Part shown: one piece after another, positions 10,373-21,266 of the stretch
Layout of the letters: each line of letters begins with the position of its first letter
Numbering within the stretch: position 1 is the first letter of the stretch
Assembly: GCF_002865645.1 (NCBI RefSeq)
Contig: NW_020194628.1
Span: forward strand, 744,001-808,000
Direction: 5' to 3'
Length of the DNA: 64,000 nucleotides
Source of the DNA: Hyaloscypha bicolor E
Taxonomy: Eukaryota; Ascomycota; Leotiomycetes; Helotiales; Hyaloscyphaceae
Notes under the pieces: generated by a model
The model's input: the letters and a program-made list of their open reading frames with translations, nothing else
Database searches by the model: none
What the model was told of the DNA's origin: nothing
Program-made: the position numbers and the translations under genes

Positions 10373-13300
10373 CTACATCCTCCCCCTTCTTTTAAACTTC
10401 CTCGGAAATCCACTTATATCCTCCCATTCCCCCTCCCACCCCACAAAAGTAACCTGAACCCTAACCCCGTTCTTTGCATAAACCAACGCGTCAAAACTGG
10501 CCGAAATCGAAAAATCATTATACTCCCAACCCCTCTGCCCAAATGTAATTTCCTCGCCCTCCAGATTCTCCTCCTCAGACACGCGAAATCGGGGCTTCCC
10601 GGTATTGATCAAAGAGGCCCCTTGCTGAATCAAAGAGGTAGAGAGACGGCAGTAGAGGCGTCCTGTACAATGATACTTATAATCGTCGAGATCGTAGGCG
10701 TCGCGGACTTGGAAATAGAAGAGGGAGGCGACGAGTTGGTGTGCAATTTTGTCAAGCTTTGCTGAATTGTAAGCTTGAATGCTTGGATCGAGGGAGTTGC
10801 TTGTTTGTTGTAGGAATGCCGAGGCTTCGGCTTGCATCGCATCTAGTTTTGATACTTCGTCGAGTTTGCAGAGTGTTTGACCGCGTCCGTAGGGTACATT
10901 GAGGCGATGACATTTTTCGAGTGAATGGGGATTGTCTGCTAGAGAACGTTTGAAACTTGCCCACGCTTCTTGACAGCTTGATGTGTTCTGCTGGACCAGG
11001 CGAAGCGTGGCGAGGCGAGCTACGAGTCCCATCTGCTCTAGGGGTTTGAAGGCTTTGGGTGCAACAGAGTCCTGTTTTGTATCTCCGTTCCAGCCGCTCG
11101 AGTATCCGGCGCCAATGGAAACAAGGATGTCTCTTGAATTCTCGGATATATCGGGCCATAGGAGTTGGCGCTCGCTGTCAGCAAATAGAATTGGGTTGGA
11201 GCTTTCCATACTGCCATCTCTATAGATGTGATCAGTTGCGGGGTGACGATAGTGTTCAAAATAGGTAGGCGCAGCTGAGGTGCAACGTGCTCTGCAGAAG
11301 TGATGAGCATGGGCATCGATCGTGGAAGAATTATGTAGCACTTACACTTCCCAGATCTTGAGCTCATCTTGCGGCCTCTCTTCGCGACGTAGATTGCGAC
11401 CTGCATGTGTCAAAATATCGTCAAGAAAAGGGAGGGGGAATGTCCCTTACTCTCATCATCTTTGATCAGCCACTCCCGGTTGTAATTGGTAAGAAGGAAT
11501 GATTTGTCATCCTCTTCGCCTGTCGCGATAATGGCAACTTTGTTCGGGGCCTGTTTGTTGATCGTGGGACAGCCGAAGAGCGTTTCTTCGTTCCCAAATG
11601 TATCTCTAAGTGCACTTTCTAGCTCTTCACTTTTGTAAAGGTAGTTGAGCATTATTTGTGCGCTTGCAGAACCTCCAGGAATTGGCCACAAAAGCTTGAG
11701 CAATGAACGCTTTGAGAAAGCCGCTTTGATGAGTGTATGAAACCTTCCTCTCGAGTCCTGAATTGACCATTCCTTCTTGAAAATACCAAGAGAGATAATG
11801 CCACCTGCCGAGATTAGTATTTCTTGAATATTGACACTCCATGGCAGGCTCGAGTTTACCAGTTCCCGTTCCAACAATGACATCAAACAATTCCTGTATT
11901 GGAATATTGTGACCAACGCGTGCTGCAATTGACTGCAAAATTTCAAGCTGGATGATCCCACGTACACCACCGCTAAATTTATCAAATCAGAATAAGGGTT
12001 TGGGTAGCTGGGGGGGAACTTACCCATCAAGAGACAATATCCTTACGCCTGCCTCAGAAGGTTTTCGCCTGATTGTCCAATTAGGCAGAGATGGCCATTC
12101 GCATCCTAATGGACATTGCGGGATGACTATACTCTGCTCTCCGTGGCACTTGTGGGAGTTTAAGGCACTAGCACAAAGATCACAGATAGAGTGATTGCAA
12201 GGGAGAGTGTGTGCGGGAGTGCGAGACAGACATGCGAGACACGTGCGGTTGCTGAATATCCTGCCTGCGTCGCAAATCTTGGCGTTGTACCACAATTCTC
12301 TGGTAAGTTCGGCTGTAGTGACAGACTTCCGGAGGAATTGTGGAAGCTTCGCTGCAAGCTCATCCTGGAGCGAGTCAAGTGTATCCAGAAAACTCGAAAC
12401 AAAGGGTCCTTCCAAGAAATTCTCGCGTCCTTTGCGATCGAACTGGTGGCCTTTGACGTGGAACAAACGGTAGTTGGTGCATCGCTGGCCGTGATACATT
12501 TGTTCACAACGGCATCGTGTGCGAGAAAAGTCTTCCAGAACCAATCTCCATTTCTGGGTGTAGTATTCGATCTGCCCTAGTTCCGAACCCCGATCCACTA
12601 CTAATGTTAGCAGTTGAATCTAGTGAGATTGAAAAGTAAGTCAATGTAAGACCTTACAGGCTGTTCTTTTAATCTCTCGAGCAACGCAGATAGCAACATA
12701 CTTGAAGATCTTCCTGATAAGTGCTTCCTCGGCACCAATGTCTTGCTCACTCGCCCTGTGATCCTTGGGTTCCGTTTCTTGGAAACGAGCCAGAATGTTC
12801 AGCACGTGGCCATTGAATCCACACGGGTAAGCTTGCGCTGGTTCTGCTAACTTGCGCAAATCTACAGAGCTCGTAGGGTCTGCCGCCAACTGCTGGAGAA
12901 CTCCAATGCTGTGCCTGGATAGAGTTTCCAGATTGAATAGCACTCGCGCTTCTTTTCGATGTTCAGAGGAGCTCCATGATAGGCCACTAACCTCGCGATA
13001 CAAGAGCCTGTATTGCTTCCAGAGATCATTTGCCTCGCAGATTGGGTCTTTTGGCAGGAATTGTGGAATGAAAAGGACCTTCACGCTGCTGTAATAACAT
13101 CTGAGAAGGTGATCAGCAGTGACGACCTTCCGCCCCCTGCTGCTCCATAGTTCTTGCTCAGTCACAAACCGCTTTGATTTCCTCAACTTCTCTAGGACAC
13201 ATTTTGTGGCATATTCCACGTCTCGCCATTCCTCGAGGTTGGAGTGGTTGTCTTGGTTGATGATATAGAGTAAGCCTGGCTTCACGCCTTGATTGGTTGT

Positions 13301-14874
13301 GAAGTCATGGGCATCGTGAGCCCAGTTCACCAATTGTGCCATATCATCCTCAGCAGTTCTGTTATATATATCAGTCAAGTAACAGCCTAAAAGGATAGGC
13401 TGATGGAAATTACCTGGAGTTTCCACTCACGTAGCAGACCACATCGGAAAATATGTATAAAAATCTCGGATATATCTTCTCGGAAACTACTGACCTCCAA
13501 GACTTGCTTCCATGTTCTGCCCATGGAAGGGGCATTGATGAGATGGGCTGTGGCTTATTCTTCAGTGCTCTCTCAAAGATAACCTCATCGGCCAAGTCTG
13601 GTTGTATTGAGATCACTGGTTGAGTCTGGTGCGCTGTCGTATTCGACCTCCTCGCAGGGTCGGTCGGGACCGCTTTGCGCAGCTTTCCAGCTTTCGCTTT
13701 TTGAATTCGACTGTCAACTTGACTTGAAATGGGACTCGAATCTCCTCTGAGTCCTTCACAATCTATAACCTCAGTTATACAATGCTCGTTAAAAAGCACA
13801 AGAAATCCGCTACATACCTACATATACGATCGGCCTTTCGTGTCTGAAGGTATCTGGATCCATGTATATGTGAACTCCAGCACTCGTAGAGTTCTGGGCC
13901 TCGGCCCGGCTGCCAACGATGGGAACATCAAACGCTTTCGAAGAAGTGAGATGTCGAACCAAGTTCTTGATAATCGTACTCTTTCCCATACCGGTATCTC
14001 CAAAAAAGGCCACAAGTCGGGGATACTGTGTTCTTGGCATCCTATCTGCCGTCGCAGGCTTTACATTGAAGAATTCGTTGAATTGCCTCGCCAACGTTGG
14101 ATACAGCATGAGCTCTGGCTGCTCTGGCTCGAGTGCCTCCCCGCTTGCCATCTGTGGAGTTCCAATCCACCGGTGGTAGCGGTCATTCACGAGATCTTGC
14201 AGAAGGCCAAACTCCTCATTCTGAGATGTGTGCAAATGCGAGACCCAGACATGAAGATCCAGGCGAGTGTAGCCTGAGCACGGCTCTGGTGTGTATTCAC
14301 TTGGAACATGATCTTCATAGTCGTCCCAGCATCCAGGGTGGAAGGAGTGTCTGCAACCACGACAAAACACCAATTCGGGAATACTTGGGGTGGTTCTGTG
14401 ACAACTTCGGCACTTCAAGGGAATTCGAAGGTCTTTCGCAATTCGGGTTAAACTTGAGAAATTATTTTCCGTCTTGGGGAAAGAAGGATACCATACATAC
14501 AATGGAATTGGAGGTAGAGGTTGTTCTGAAGAATCGCTCCAATCGAGATGACCTTCGAGATTGTTGCGATCATTCTGAGCTTCGTGCCCTGAATAAGTAA
14601 CATAATTACGCTGCAGCTGGTCATCGAACTGCGACTCGGCGGACAATGGCACAGCCGCTACTTCGAAAGGGCCATCTTCCACCCTAATCGTATCCGCGGG
14701 CAGTTCATAAATGGTTTCCTGCAATAGGCTTGGCTTGGGGTGTGGGGGTGGTCTTGGCGGGCGTGGTGGTGCAGTTGTATGTTGAACTCTGCTCTGCGGG
14801 CGAGGAGGTGGAGGTGGAGGTGGAGGCCTTCTCCGGGGAACCTGCCCAGCAGCAAGGTTGTTTGTTAGCATCAT
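10373..14874 (-). CDS. Zinc-finger / P-loop NTPase / RING / patatin-like multidomain protein
   Basis: Eight exons, in coding order 14874-13818, 13762-13414, 13358-12658, 12600-12024, 11972-11860, 11804-11451, 11400-11346 and 11291-10373, give 1374 residues; all seven introns are 50-57 nt with GT-AG ends and every junction keeps the frame. Domains: a proline-rich N-terminus (12-50), a Cys/His cluster (155-190), a P-loop GDTGMGKST (292-300), a Walker B/G3-like VYVDCEGLRG (350-359), a G4-like NQDN (503-506), a RING-type cluster (823-869) and a patatin domain (about 889-1300). The patatin part has DGGGVRG (894-900), but GTGTG (929-933) stands where GTSTG carries the catalytic serine; Asp1094 of the DG motif remains. 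Related long fungal patatin proteins are common. By its glycine-931 this one may lack lipase activity. A nucleotide-regulated, defence-type role is inference only. Confidence 0.8.
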
Positions 14875-16477
14875 ATGGCAATGCCAAATATTTCAACAAT
14901 CTGTGCTGCTGTTGGGATTGGATTAATAGTCATTCCCCAGAAAAGAGCAGTCTCGAGAAAAAGACAAGAGACGAAGAGCATGAAGGAAAACTGAGCCAGA
15001 GAGGCTCTCGATATGCCACCTACATACTCAGCTCAAGCCGAAAGAAAGAAAGAAAGAAAGAAAGAAAAAAAGTAAAGTTCTTCCGGGCTCGGTTTCAAGT
15101 CAACGGGACAGCCTGACACGGCCAGAGGCTTGCAGATGGAGATATTACTGCAAACTGCGAGCTGCAAGACATGGCCGAGGGTTGATTCCAAGGCACACTC
15201 CATATCTGCGGAACCTTATTGGCCTGAACCGTGGACGTGTCGGTGAGTGTTTTGGGACGGATGAGTGAGGTGTGCCGAAGATGCAGAGCGCTACAAACTG
15301 GGACGAAAGGATGCGAGACGCTAGGTTCGCACCGGGTGTATATAGCATTGCAGCATAAGCCAACGACGGAGATAGACAAAAGTCGAGCTGGCATACATCA
15401 CTTGATTCCAGCTTTAATAAAGATATATAAATACAACAACCTTAAAACCATAGTGTCGTCTAAATGGTATTCTGGTAGCCCCCCGCGACACATCAGGTAG
15501 ATGGTTATCCAGCCCTGCCACATTGATAAACACAAGTTTCGCCGACGTCTAAAACCTGTTGCCGCAGAGTGCGCCTCGTTCTCAGCCCCATGGTCCGATT
15601 TTGATATACGAGGCTAGAGAAAGTCTTAACCCACTAAATTACGGCCCAACGAGCCTCAAACCTTTCCCCATGTATTCCTGTCCCGCCTATCCAGGAAAGC
15701 CGCACTGCACATGCGTCGAAATGAACTGGCTTATCAAATGCCATCCAGGCCAAGTTGCATCGTCACCTCCCACAACAAACAAAGCCATTGCGCTCCGTCC
15801 GGGCTCCCTAGGCCAATGGAGAAAGACGGATAGCATGATGTTTCCAGACTTTCCTCGAACTTCAGTCACCGCATATGCCTCGGCGTTCCGGCGCATGAAG
15901 CATGCAACACCAACCAACTGGAACAATGGTAGAAGAGTTCACAGGACAGCCACGTAATATGCAGGCGGACTGTGCCCCGAGGGCTTGCCGCATTGTGGTT
16001 ATGACTGCATGGTACTAGCTGAACACCATACAATGCAGGCCTGAACGAACCGCCATTATGTGGCATGTTGTAGTGTCAAGTACGTGGCAAGGCAGATTTT
16101 GCATCTCATGCCTTTGGTCAGCCTTGTTACAGAAAGCAGATAATTCCCAACCGCAGATTCTCTCCTCACAGATTTGTCCTGCGACTCTCACATGCAGTAT
16201 TAAAGGAGTGCTTTGAAGACAGTTCCAAGGTACTCGCAACCAGTCCTGGTACAATTTGATGTATGCAATCCTTCTCAATCCAGCAAACTCCCTTCTGAAA
16301 AATGGATAGTTGACAAATTCATGACTAGACGTCTTCGCCGATTAAACAACCCAATTTTAGCTGGCTCCAGTCCGCTTCCTTGGACACGAAGAAACAGAAC
16401 AATCAAGGCCGCTCACTTTCCGCTCAAAATTTTCACGAATTTAAGGCATTGCTAATTTTCCGGGACCCATTCTAAAC
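14875..16477. other. Intergenic region between divergent genes
   Basis: About 1.6 kb holding the promoters of the patatin-domain gene and the orphan gene. Open frames of up to about 130 codons are present, but I could not recognise a protein or a splice pattern in them. Confidence 0.35.
15041..15071. repeat. (AAAG)n microsatellite
   Basis: About six perfect AAAG units running into a poly-A tract, roughly 170 bp upstream of the patatin-domain gene start. This is a simple repeat likely to vary in length between isolates. Confidence 0.85.
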
Positions 16478-19373
16478 ATGTCCGCAAGATACCAATCACC
16501 GATGCACGCTGGTGGGAGCCTTGGAAGAATTGATCGGACCGCCCTTGTTGAGTACGAAGCAATCCCGGAAGAAACACCGAAATCGCCCGGGGAATACGAA
16601 ACAGACAAAGGCTTGACGGATGATAGATGGCTTATCAGTGTCAAGGATGGGCAGTTTCCGCCGGCTCATATGGAATGGCTCAGAGACTTTGAGCGAGACC
16701 CTGATCAGCCGCTGAAGAAAAGCTATAAAAGCGGCATTCTTCTTGGCAGCGTCGATCAGAATGCTCCCGTCCTTAACATTGCCATGACATTCATGGCCGG
16801 TGCTGACAAGCCGACCGTCACTGGGGCAGAAATGAGTAAGATCTCAGACCTTGAACCGCCCCAAAAGTCCCATGAATGGAGGATGTTTACCGCCGCAACA
16901 CTTCTTCAAAGATTCGAGATTGGGACGGATTTGTCAATCCAAAAGAAGGATAACTCTCACGAGATCATGATCGCCTACAAGGAGAGAAAAGGCCAAATAA
17001 GGTCTCCTGGCTCGAGCATGTACAACGAACCTATCCGCAATTTCCTCACGAAAAACGCTCCAGACACGGATGACTCCATGGCGCTTATAAAGCGCAACCC
17101 TCATGACCATACATTGACGATCGACAGCGACAGAGTCAAGCTGATGCACGGGCTTCCCACGGATGAACATTTCGATATTGCATGTACTCTCATTGAGATT
17201 GACATGTTTAGCATGCGCGATCTAATGACGAACTATCGCACCATCGTCCAAGATGGAGGGCGAAACATTGCGGCCAAAGAGATCGTTCAGATCCTCGATG
17301 TAAGTGGCAGGGGAGAACCAATTTCCTAATTTAGAGAGTATCATGATTCTCCTCTTCCGAGAAAATGTGCCAATTCTCCTGAAACAATATTTATTATGCA
17401 ATTGCTAAGTCCCCTTTGCCTAGGCCATGATCAACGATGTACGGCGTTTGTGTATACGAAGCCCGAGATTATTCCGAATGTCAACGAGGGCAATGATCGC
17501 TCAATCGACAAATACTCGCTACGGAGTTGACTATGGCAGCTTGTTCGTTACCTTAACAACGAGTGAGGGTGTCCGTAAGCTTGTTGAGCAATCATCATCT
17601 TACTATTTATCGCTCAACGAAAGCAAAACTGACCAGGCATCCGTCAAGCCAAAGTTTATGCAGATGCTGGTAATGCTCTTGGCTCTCCTTAACAATGATG
17701 ATCTAAAGAAGACCACAAAAGTGCTCGAGAGCACCTTTCAGATTCCTGGGGATCGTGAGAGTATTGAGCTCATCATCATGAAAGTTTTACCCCTGGGAGC
17801 TATCAACCCCGAGATCTTCCTTCGAGGTCTCTTTGAGGCTTACAAGCCTCTGGAGAAGAAAGAAGGAGGCTACGAGCTCAGGCTCCAAAGAAAGATCTGG
17901 GAAGAGCTTCAGCAGGACCTTGCGCATAAAGGATATATTGTCCCAACTGCCCTGGGAATTTCCGGATCCGCAAATCAGACTGTTTGGACAACAAACCATG
18001 CAGACGATCTAGAAGCAATGCTTGGAGACCTGGAAATGGACGACGATCCTTTTCAAGATCCGAAAGATCATCGGTCTTCCACACAATATCCTTATGCCGA
18101 CCAGTCGAGTCAAGGGCATCAGTTCAGACAATCCGTTGCACCAGATGCAATATCATGGCAGGCACCATGGCCAATAGACGGAGTTACAAGCTCAAGCATC
18201 TTCAAATACCTACAACATGACGGCATGATGAGAGAGCGCGGTAACTCCAACGGCCTTGTCCGAGCTGTTAATGAAATTCCGCATCTTGACATCTCCTCCG
18301 ATGATCGGGACAATACTATGCTTGCATGGTTCACAAACTCGACTCAATATCGTGTTTCGTCCTTCGACATCGAGTACATCAGCGCCATGCAAAAGGGTAC
18401 ATATACACTCAAAACTCCAGATAACGCCAGGCTTGCCAATCTCGAGATCTCAGATGAGGTGTTAAATGAGCCGTTTGTTGAAGCAGCGCGCATCATCAAT
18501 CTCTTAATCAGTGGCATTCGAAATCAATTCGGCGGCCAAATGATTCGGCGACGTTTAACATTAAACAGGACCCCATCAATTACCGCTTTCACCCCACTCG
18601 ATGAAGTAACTGAAGCTAAGAAGTTCTCTGCCGACATAGTTTCTCCCAACGACGAGCGGGAGCGCGTCGCCGAAGCTTTCAAAATTGGTAACCGGGTAGT
18701 TTATTGTCAGGACGTGCTGCGAGAAATGAATAGCTCGCTGTCCAAAATCACCGCCGCCCTAGAACGTCTACAGAAAGAACTCGACAAGCATTCCGATATT
18801 AGGGGTACCAGCGAAGCCTCTCGCGTCCAACGGGGTGAGGTCGAAAAACTCAACGGGCACTTGACGACGGTGAAGGCTCTCATTAACCAAGCGAAGGACA
18901 GCCGCACGCAGCTCCAACAGGTACACAGAAATCTCCCTGAAGACCCCATAAAGCGCGTCATCTACCCCAGCTTCACGCAGATGATCAACGAGAAGCCTGA
19001 ATGGCAACCTTACCAAAGCCAACTTGCTCGTGATGGCGCACGTTTGATTGTCAAAGCGAAGAGACTAAACATCACTAATGTGAGGCTGACTGATAACAAC
19101 GTTACAAATTTGTCGTTTGCGGAGTGCAGCATTATTCTTGCTGTGGAGGCGCTGTTAGGAGTTGGGAATGAGGTCCCGTATATGTTGCGAGCGGGGCAGT
19201 TGGTGTTGTGGCTGGGGTATTATATTGTTGTTGTGGAGCCACATTCGAATAAAAAGAATGTGTGGGCTGTGCAGGCTTACTTTAAAGTCCAGAGCCAGTC
19301 GATAGAGAAAGATGGGTCTGGGAATAGTTATGGAATGAAGGGTGTACCGATGGGGCTGACGATTCTTGTTTGA
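16478..19373 (+). CDS. Unrecognised 923-residue orphan protein
   Basis: Exons 16478-17299 and 17424-19373 join in phase 0 across a 124-nt intron (GTAAGT...TTGCCTAG), reading EIVQILD-AMINDVRRLCIR through the junction. I do not recognise the family. No signal peptide, membrane span or catalytic motif is obvious. The N-terminal third is hydrophilic. A mostly helical middle follows (LVMLLALLNNDDLKKTTKVL), then an acidic linker near 465-485 with DDPFQDPKDH. A coiled-coil-like stretch lies around 700-770 (SKITAALERLQKELDKH), and the C-terminus is hydrophobic (RAGQLVLWLGYYIVVVEP). Composition and codon use look like those of its neighbours and the frame is intact, so it is probably expressed. The lack of enzyme motifs would suit a structural or capsid-like protein, but that is speculation. 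Confidence 0.7.
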
Positions 19374-20270
19374 TGGGCTTCAGTTCGCTGCGATTGCGGA
19401 TGGTGTCTAAAGATTTCTGGTGTCGATTTTCGGAGACAAGTAGCCTTTTTTTATTATTATAGGATCTTGAACGACTACCATTGATAAAATTGCAGTGTAT
19501 TTCTGAATCTCTGTATCTGGCGGTTTATATTATTGTTTCTTAGGGGGCATTAAAGTGTGCACTTGAACTGGAAGCTGTAAAGCTTATCTCTACAGATTCC
19601 TTCACGTGTACCGTAACTTACTTATAGCCCAGGTGTATTTTTTCATTAAGTATTAATATAATTAAATAGTAAGTATATAAGAGATTTATAACTAAATTTT
19701 ATATATAATTTCAATGAAAATCTCTTATTATATTACAATTTTTTAAACAAAAGTATAAGTGCTTAAATAATAATAAATTAGAATATACTATAATTAATTT
19801 AAGCTATATTACTCTTTCTTGAAAGCATATTTCTTAGTTACTTGCAAAATAGTAATTTAACGGAGCTCGTAATTGCCTAATAATAATATTGCAAATAGCA
19901 AGGAACAGTAATTTGTATAAATGGTTATCTGATTAAAAGAAGCTCTAAAGGGAGCCTTTGGATCTAGCTAAATAAACGGGGCTACTAAGTAAGCGAAGCT
20001 AAGCTCCCTAGTACCCGTATCCATACGACAAATAATAAAACAAGAAGCAGGCCCTTGCAAGCCTTAAACATCGGGATTCTACGGTTTTATTAATACCTTT
20101 ACTAGTACTAATCCAAAATAAGCATTTCTAGACTTAAATTAATTGCAAAATAACAAACTTTAATGCTAAGAGCTCTTATAATTTAGATAGGATTTGGTGT
20201 CATGGTCGGAGGGTAGTCAAATCGCGATTTTGCCCTGGCGCAGTTTCGATGTTCTTCCTTGAGGTGGGTA
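19374..20270. other. Intergenic region with an AT-rich island
   Basis: 19625-20180 is AT-rich and carries many TAAT/ATTA runs like the RIP-mutated blocks further on. No LTR or inverted-repeat ends are visible. No gene is supported. Confidence 0.4.
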
Positions 20271-20451
20271 CGGAAAGCCGTAAGGATCAAGTGATCAAGC
20301 GATTTTCGAATCCGGTTTTCGACTTTCGATGTCCGATTTGTGGCACGTGCGCACCCCACCAAAAATCGCAAATACCACATATCACGCCCACATACTATAC
20401 CCTCTCCCTGTGCCTCTATTACTACTTCAAATATCTACTTTCTTTAATTCT

Positions 20452-20482
<31 letters not shown>

Positions 20483-20976
20483 GGATAAGAGAGGGGGCTT
20501 ATAGGGGGAAAGGGGAGGGGGAGGGGGGCAAAGCGAGGGAACTTAACCAAAAATTAATGTCGCTAAATTTTTAGTACCTATAGCCTGTAACTTAGTGACC
20601 GTAGCCCTAAAATTTAGCGATAAGTAGCCTATAATTATAGGGCTTCCTTTTTCTAGCGAGTCGCGTGCCTCGAACCTCGCTTTTCGCTTTTCGCTTTCTA
20701 CTTTTCACTTTTCACTTTTCACTTTTCATCTACTCGCCCTCCACCTCCCCCCCTCTCCCCCACCCACCCCTCACCTCTCACCCCTCTCTTATATATATAT
20801 ATAAAATAAGAATCAAAGAGAGAGTAATAATATTTTAAGCAGTAATAATAGGTAGAGGCACAGGGAGAGGGGGTGTGGTATGTGGGCGATTTTTGGTGGG
20901 GTGAGCACGGGCCACAAATCGGACATCAGAAGTCGAAAACCGGATTCGAAAATCGCTTGATCCTTATCGCTTTCCG
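20271..20976. mobile_element. 706-bp fold-back element with about 200-bp inverted repeats, TA-flanked
   Basis: The left arm (20271 to about 20485) and right arm (about 20797 to 20976) are imperfect inverted repeats. Both contain the core AAGCGATTTTCGAATCCGGT (right arm on the reverse strand), then CACCCCACCAAAAATCGC and CTCTCCCTGTGCCTCTA, before ending in CT-rich and (AT)n tracts. TA lies at 20269-20270 and 20977-20978. An 8-bp duplication (TGATCAAG) is present only in the left arm. The centre carries short TTTTCACTTTTCGC-type repeats and no gene. This is a non-autonomous element of the Tc1/mariner/pogo target-site type. Confidence 0.65.
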
Positions 20977-21266
20977 TAGGTGGGGCATTAAAGGTGGTTT
21001 CGCCTACAGTACAGCTACACTCGAGTTGGACTGGGTGGTCTGCAAGGGTCTGCAGGGGCACACTGCTTTTAAATCCATCTGGGCAGTACAACTAGCACGC
21101 CGCTCAAATTGTGCCTTCCTTCAGGCGCTTATAGGCCACAATAGGCCACACGAAAGGCCTCCATGACTCACGCCTGACATAATTTTTCAGCCAAACTCGT
21201 AAAACCAAACTCGCTTGGACTTCAACTTCAATTCTTGTATTCAACCACAGGTCCATCAACGACACC
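20977..21266. other. Upstream region of the HET-domain gene
   Basis: About 290 bp of ordinary composition between the fold-back element and the HET gene start. It probably contains the promoter. The transposon therefore ends close to the likely control region. Confidence 0.35.

Noticed and set aside
15559..15957. 132-codon plus-strand frame upstream of the orphan gene
   Set aside because: No domain, signal peptide or splice pattern; overlapping frames of similar size exist on the other strand.
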